From an uncultured Ruminococcus sp. (GTDB lineage Bacteria; Bacillota; Clostridia; Oscillospirales; Acutalibacteraceae), in NCBI GenBank assembly GCA_946414115.1, contig CAMKNF010000022.1, positions 1 to 17,520 of the forward strand: a DNA stretch of 17,520 nucleotides, in the 5' to 3' direction. Each line of letters begins with the position of its first letter. Positions within the stretch are counted from its first letter, which is position 1. The position numbers and the translations under genes were made by a program. The notes below the pieces were generated by a model. That model saw only the letters and a program-made list of their open reading frames with translations. It did not search any database and was not told the origin of the DNA. Of this stretch, positions 14,994-17,520 are shown piece by piece.

Positions 14994-15020
14994 TTCAAAA
15001 ATAATTTTAATAATAAACTC
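14988..15020 (+). promoter_or_regulatory. Candidate forespore (sigma-F/G) promoter of spoVAD
   Basis: CCATA (14988-14992) lies 21 bases before AATAATAAACTC (15009-15020). The identical 12 bases occur upstream of sigG (16807-16818), with GTATA 22 bases before. Sigma-F/G promoters typically have a G-(C/T)-ATA type -35 and a CATnnTA-like -10. The match is partial and judged by eye. Transcription would begin near 15021. Confidence 0.35.
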
Positions 15021-15055
15021 CCTTTCGCAGATAATAAAAGCGGAAGGGAGTTTTT
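15015..15055 (+). terminator. Terminator after the vanW-like gene, overlapping the spoVAD ribosome binding site
   Basis: AAACTCCCTTTCGC (15015-15028) pairs with GCGGAAGGGAGTTT (15040-15053), 14 bp with one G-U pair and an 11-base loop, followed by TTTTTG from 15051. The right arm contains GGAAGGGAG, the only plausible ribosome binding site for the ATG at 15058. The hairpin can thus both end upstream transcripts and hide this site. Confidence 0.8.
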
Positions 15056-15057
15056 GT

Positions 15058-16068
15058 ATGATAAGAAGAATCGGCGGACATACAATCGGTTTTGAGGAAA
15101 TGCCCTCAATCATCGGCTTTGCATCAGTTGCAGGAAAGTTTGAATCGCAAGGACCTCTCGGCAAGGCTTTTGACAAGATAATTTACGACAGCTATGACGG
15201 ACTTGACACCTACGAACAGGCTGAAAGCCGTTTTCAGTCCGAGGCGGTAACTGAAGCACTTACGAAGGCAAAAATAAAAGCCGAGGAGGTTGACTGTATT
15301 TTCGCAGGCGATTTGCTCAACCAGTGCGTTGGCTCAAGCTACGGTCTGATTGACTTTGGCATTCCCTATCTCGGTCAGTACGGTGCGTGTTCAACAATGG
15401 CGCAGGGACTTATTATGGCGTCTGTATTTGTGGAAAGCGGTGCGGCAAGAACGGCTATGTGCGTAACCTCGTCGCATTTCTGCTCTGCGGAGCGACAATA
15501 CAGATTTCCGCTTGAATACGGCGGAGTGCGTACTCCCACCGCACAATGGACGGTGACAGGCTCGGGAAGCTGTGTTCTTAAAAATGCAAAAAAAGGTCCC
15601 TGCATTGCAAGGGCGACTGTGGGAAGAATCGTTGACCTCGGCGTTAAGGATGCAAACAATATGGGTGCAGCTATGGCGCCTGCGGCGGCGCAGACTCTGA
15701 AAAACTTTTTTGACGATACAGGCACTGCTCCACGTGACTACGACCTAATTCTTACGGGCGATTTGGGAGAAGTGGGAAGTAAATCGCTTTACGATTTGCT
15801 TTTGCTTGAGGATATTGACATACGCAACAGACACAACGACTGCGGACTTATGATTTTTGACAGAAACAAGCAGGACGTTCACGCAGGCGGCTCGGGTTGC
15901 GGCTGTGCGGCGTCTGTTTTCTGTTCAAAAATCTTAAGTGATTTAAGCAGTGGAATCTACAACAACATTTTATTTATGGCTACGGGTGCTCTGATGAGTC
16001 CCACAACTTGCGGTCAAGGTGCTACAATTCCGTCAATTGCACATCTTGTAAATGTAAAAAACAGATAA
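15058..16068 (+). CDS. spoVAD: Stage V sporulation protein AD
   Basis: This 336-residue thiolase/ketoacyl-synthase-like protein belongs to the SpoVA system, which moves calcium-dipicolinic acid into the forespore and releases it on germination; SpoVAD binds dipicolinate. The N-terminus reads RRIGGHTIGFEEMPSIIGFA. Family landmarks are FAGDLLNQCVGSSYG (82-96), GACSTMAQGL (109-118), ILTGDLGEVGS (231-241) and HAGGSGCGCAA (275-285). By eye, D85, C111 and H275 correspond to the Asp, Cys and His implicated in dipicolinate binding in B. subtilis SpoVAD. The start is fixed by GGAAGGGAG seven bases upstream. Neither spoVAC nor spoVAE is adjacent, unlike the usual spoVAC-AD-AE order. Confidence 0.95.
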   Translation: MIRRIGGHTIGFEEMPSIIGFASVAGKFESQGPLGKAFDKIIYDSYDGLDTYEQAESRFQSEAVTEALTKAKIKAEEVDCIFAGDLLNQCVGSSYGLIDFGIPYLGQYGACSTMAQGLIMASVFVESGAARTAMCVTSSHFCSAERQYRFPLEYGGVRTPTAQWTVTGSGSCVLKNAKKGPCIARATVGRIVDLGVKDANNMGAAMAPAAAQTLKNFFDDTGTAPRDYDLILTGDLGEVGSKSLYDLLLLEDIDIRNRHNDCGLMIFDRNKQDVHAGGSGCGCAASVFCSKILSDLSSGIYNNILFMATGALMSPTTCGQGATIPSIAHLVNVKNR

Positions 16069-16103
16069 ATTTTAAAAAATATCTGTTCAAATCAATTTTC
16101 GTA

Positions 16104-16112
16104 TGCTATAAT
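16104..16112 (+). promoter_or_regulatory. Extended -10 promoter of the PAP2 gene
   Basis: TGC-TATAAT (TATAAT at 16107-16112) is an extended -10 box with a weak -35 (TGTTCA, 16084-16089, spacer 17). Transcription would start near 16119, leaving a leader of about 70 bases. Confidence 0.65.
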
Positions 16113-16191
16113 ATAGACACTAATATTAATTGTGATAGTTTGTCTTTATACCATATTAAATTTTTGGGCAAATAAAACGGGAGTTGTGTTT

Positions 16192-16725
16192 ATGTTTGGC
16201 AGAATTCAGAACATTGACAACAGAGTTCTTGAACGCATCGGCAAAATTCATAAGCCTGTGCTCAATAAAATAATGATTACTGCATCCCGTGCAGGCAACC
16301 TAGGACTTGTCTGGTGGGTTATCTGTATACCGTTCCTCGTTCGCCCCGACTGGCGTCTGACAGGACTTAATATTGTTTTCGGACTTGCGCTTGCTCACCT
16401 TATGGGCGAGGTTATTCTAAAGCATATAGTCAAGCGAGTCCGTCCCTGTCACAGTTTGGGTGACGACGAACAGCTCATTAACAGACCGAGGTTCTACTCG
16501 TTCCCGTCGGGACACACAACAGCCTCGTTCGCCGTTGTGGGTGTTGTTCTTTTAAGGTGCAGACTTATAACGTTCCTGCCGATTTTACTGCTTGCGGCTC
16601 TGATAGGTTTTTCAAGAATTTATCTGCGTGTGCACTATCTTACAGACGTTGTTTGCGGCGTACTGCTCGGCTTTGTATGCGGAGTATGCTCGGTGCTTGT
16701 TTTCAACGCAATCATACCTGTTTAA
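16192..16725 (+). CDS. PAP2-family membrane phosphatase
   Basis: This 177-residue membrane protein has the complete three-part PAP2 active site: K77-x6-R84-P85 (KHIVKRVRP), PSGH (105-108), and SR-x5-H-x3-D (S141, R142, H148, D152 in SRIYLRVHYLTD). About five membrane helices surround these motifs. Such enzymes remove phosphate from lipid phosphates, for example undecaprenyl pyrophosphate (BcrC type), phosphatidylglycerol phosphate or phosphatidic acid; the substrate cannot be told from sequence. Members facing the cell exterior recycle the cell-wall lipid carrier. The ATG at 16192 has GGGAG (16179-16183) eight bases upstream; an in-frame GTG at 16132 lacks such a site. It appears to be a single gene with its own promoter and terminator. 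Confidence 0.9.
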   Translation: MFGRIQNIDNRVLERIGKIHKPVLNKIMITASRAGNLGLVWWVICIPFLVRPDWRLTGLNIVFGLALAHLMGEVILKHIVKRVRPCHSLGDDEQLINRPRFYSFPSGHTTASFAVVGVVLLRCRLITFLPILLLAALIGFSRIYLRVHYLTDVVCGVLLGFVCGVCSVLVFNAIIPV

Positions 16726-16746
16726 AATTCAAATTTTAAAATATTT

Positions 16747-16776
16747 ACCCCTCCAAGCGGAGGGGTTTTGTTTTTC
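16747..16776 (+). terminator. Intrinsic terminator after the PAP2 gene
   Basis: ACCCCTCC (16747-16754) and GGAGGGGT (16759-16766) form a perfect 8-bp stem with an AAGC loop, followed by TTTGTTTTT. Confidence 0.93.
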
Positions 16777-16784
16777 CTTAAACA

Positions 16785-16818
16785 GTATAAAAAGTAATTT
16801 TCCGTCAATAATAAACTC
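16785..16818 (+). promoter_or_regulatory. Candidate forespore (sigma-F/G) promoter of sigG
   Basis: GTATA (16785-16789) lies 16 bases before CAATAATA (16806-16813), inside the shared box AATAATAAACTC (16807-16818). This roughly fits the sigma-F/G pattern, and B. subtilis sigG is transcribed by sigma-F and sigma-G. Transcription would start near 16820, about 25 bases before the start codon. No sigma-A promoter is evident here. Confidence 0.4.
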
Positions 16819-16844
16819 ACAAAAAGTTGTATGGGGGTTATGTT

Positions 16845-17520
16845 GTGCAGTACGGAAAAGTTGAAATATGCGGAGTGAACACCTCGCAGTTAAAATTACT
16901 TAAGGAGAGCGAAAAAAGGGAATTACTTTTAAAAATCAAAAACGGCACCCCTGCCGAGAAAAAAGCCGCCAGAGAAAAGATGATTAACGGAAATCTGCGC
17001 CTTGTACTGTCAGTTATCCAGCGTTTTACAAACCGAGGAGAAAACCCCGACGATTTGTTTCAGGTGGGAGTAATAGGACTGATTAAGGCTATTGACAACT
17101 TCGACCCCGGTCTTGACGTGCGTTTCAGCACCTACGGCGTACCGATGATTATCGGTGAAATCCGCCGTTATCTGCGGGACAACAACTCCGTCAGAGTTTC
17201 ACGCTCAATGCGAGATACTGCCTACCGAGCAATGCAGATTAAGGAGGAGCTTACAAACAAAAACAACCGAGAGCCAACCGTTGAGGAAATTGCAAAGATT
17301 ATGGAAGTTCCGAAAGAAACGGTTGTACTTGCGCTTGAAGCGATTGTCGAGCCTGTTTCGCTGTACGAGCCTGTGTTCTCCGACGGCAACGATACTATTT
17401 ATGTTATGGACCAGATTGGCGACAAGAACGACGATTCAACGTGGCTTGAAGAAATCGCCGTTAAGGAAGCAATAAAAAATCTTTCCGACAGAGAAAAACG
17501 TATTCTCACACTCCGTTTTT
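16845..17520 (+). CDS. sigG: Sporulation sigma factor G, 5' part (runs off the window)
   Basis: The first 225 residues of RNA polymerase sigma-G are present; the family length is about 257-260. Sigma-G directs late forespore transcription, including spoVA and small acid-soluble protein genes. The N-terminus YGKVEICGVNTSQLKLLK contains the KVEICGV(D/N)TS signature that separates sigma-G from sigma-F. Region 2 follows: GNLRLVLSVIQRF, DDLFQVGVIGLIKAIDNFDP and FSTYGVPMIIGEIRRYLRDN (94-113). Region 3 has VSRSMRDTAYRAM and EPTVEEIAKIMEVP. PVSLYEPVFSDGNDTIYVMD precedes the start of region 4 (LSDREKRILTLRF). The GTG start is chosen because GGGGG (16833-16837) lies seven bases upstream; the nearby ATG at 16840 is out of frame. 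Confidence 0.95.
   Translation, partial: MQYGKVEICGVNTSQLKLLKESEKRELLLKIKNGTPAEKKAAREKMINGNLRLVLSVIQRFTNRGENPDDLFQVGVIGLIKAIDNFDPGLDVRFSTYGVPMIIGEIRRYLRDNNSVRVSRSMRDTAYRAMQIKEELTNKNNREPTVEEIAKIMEVPKETVVLALEAIVEPVSLYEPVFSDGNDTIYVMDQIGDKNDDSTWLEEIAVKEAIKNLSDREKRILTLRF

Noticed and set aside
14782..15057. A 92-codon upstream extension of spoVAD
   Set aside because: It overlaps the low-complexity tail of the vanW-like gene and its terminator; the family N-terminus and the ribosome binding site both fix the start at 15058.

Overview
The window looks like one end of an assembled contig from a low-to-moderate GC, endospore-forming Gram-positive anaerobe of the class Clostridia, most likely an Oscillospirales/Ruminococcaceae-type gut bacterium. 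This is inferred from the sporulation genes (spmB, spoVAD, sigG), strong purine-rich ribosome binding sites, TTG/GTG starts, an archaeal/eukaryotic-type prolyl-tRNA synthetase and a DUF896 protein. Bases 1-45 are not genomic. They match the Illumina index-2 adapter/primer joined to the truncated spmB gene.

Layout. (1) 46-1227 (+): 3' end of spmB, then a 329-base gap rich in inverted repeats, then a small DUF6512-like membrane protein gene. (2) 1309-4762 (+): rlmB followed by a gene for an 881-residue membrane protein. That protein keeps the architecture of a P1B-type ATPase but has lost the catalytic motifs, and it carries a 330-residue acidic N-terminal extension. It is the most unusual item here. 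(3) 4763-6773: rpe (+) and metA (-) converge on a shared terminator. They are flanked by two inverted copies of a dispersed repeat, each starting on the first base after a neighbouring gene's stop codon. (4) 6774-10037 (-): proS, with its own promoter, and a MutS-family ATPase lacking the mismatch-recognition domain. (5) 10175-10399 (+): a DUF896 gene divergent from the mutS-like gene. (6) 10454-12946 (-): a diacylglycerol-glucosyltransferase-like gene and a serpin lipoprotein gene, apparently one operon from a good sigma-A-type promoter. (7) 13326-17520 (+): a VanW-family cell-envelope protein, spoVAD, a PAP2 phosphatase, and sigG, which runs off the end.

Functional themes are ordinary housekeeping (rRNA methylation, pentose phosphate pathway, methionine synthesis, tRNA charging), envelope and lipid metabolism (glycosyltransferase, VanW, PAP2), and spore formation (spmB, spoVAD, sigG). 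The same 12 bases (AATAATAAACTC) lie upstream of both spoVAD and sigG with similar upstream elements, suggesting shared forespore-type promoters. A hairpin between the vanW-like gene and spoVAD acts as a terminator but also contains the spoVAD ribosome binding site. I see no tRNA, rRNA, CRISPR array, transposase or phage gene.
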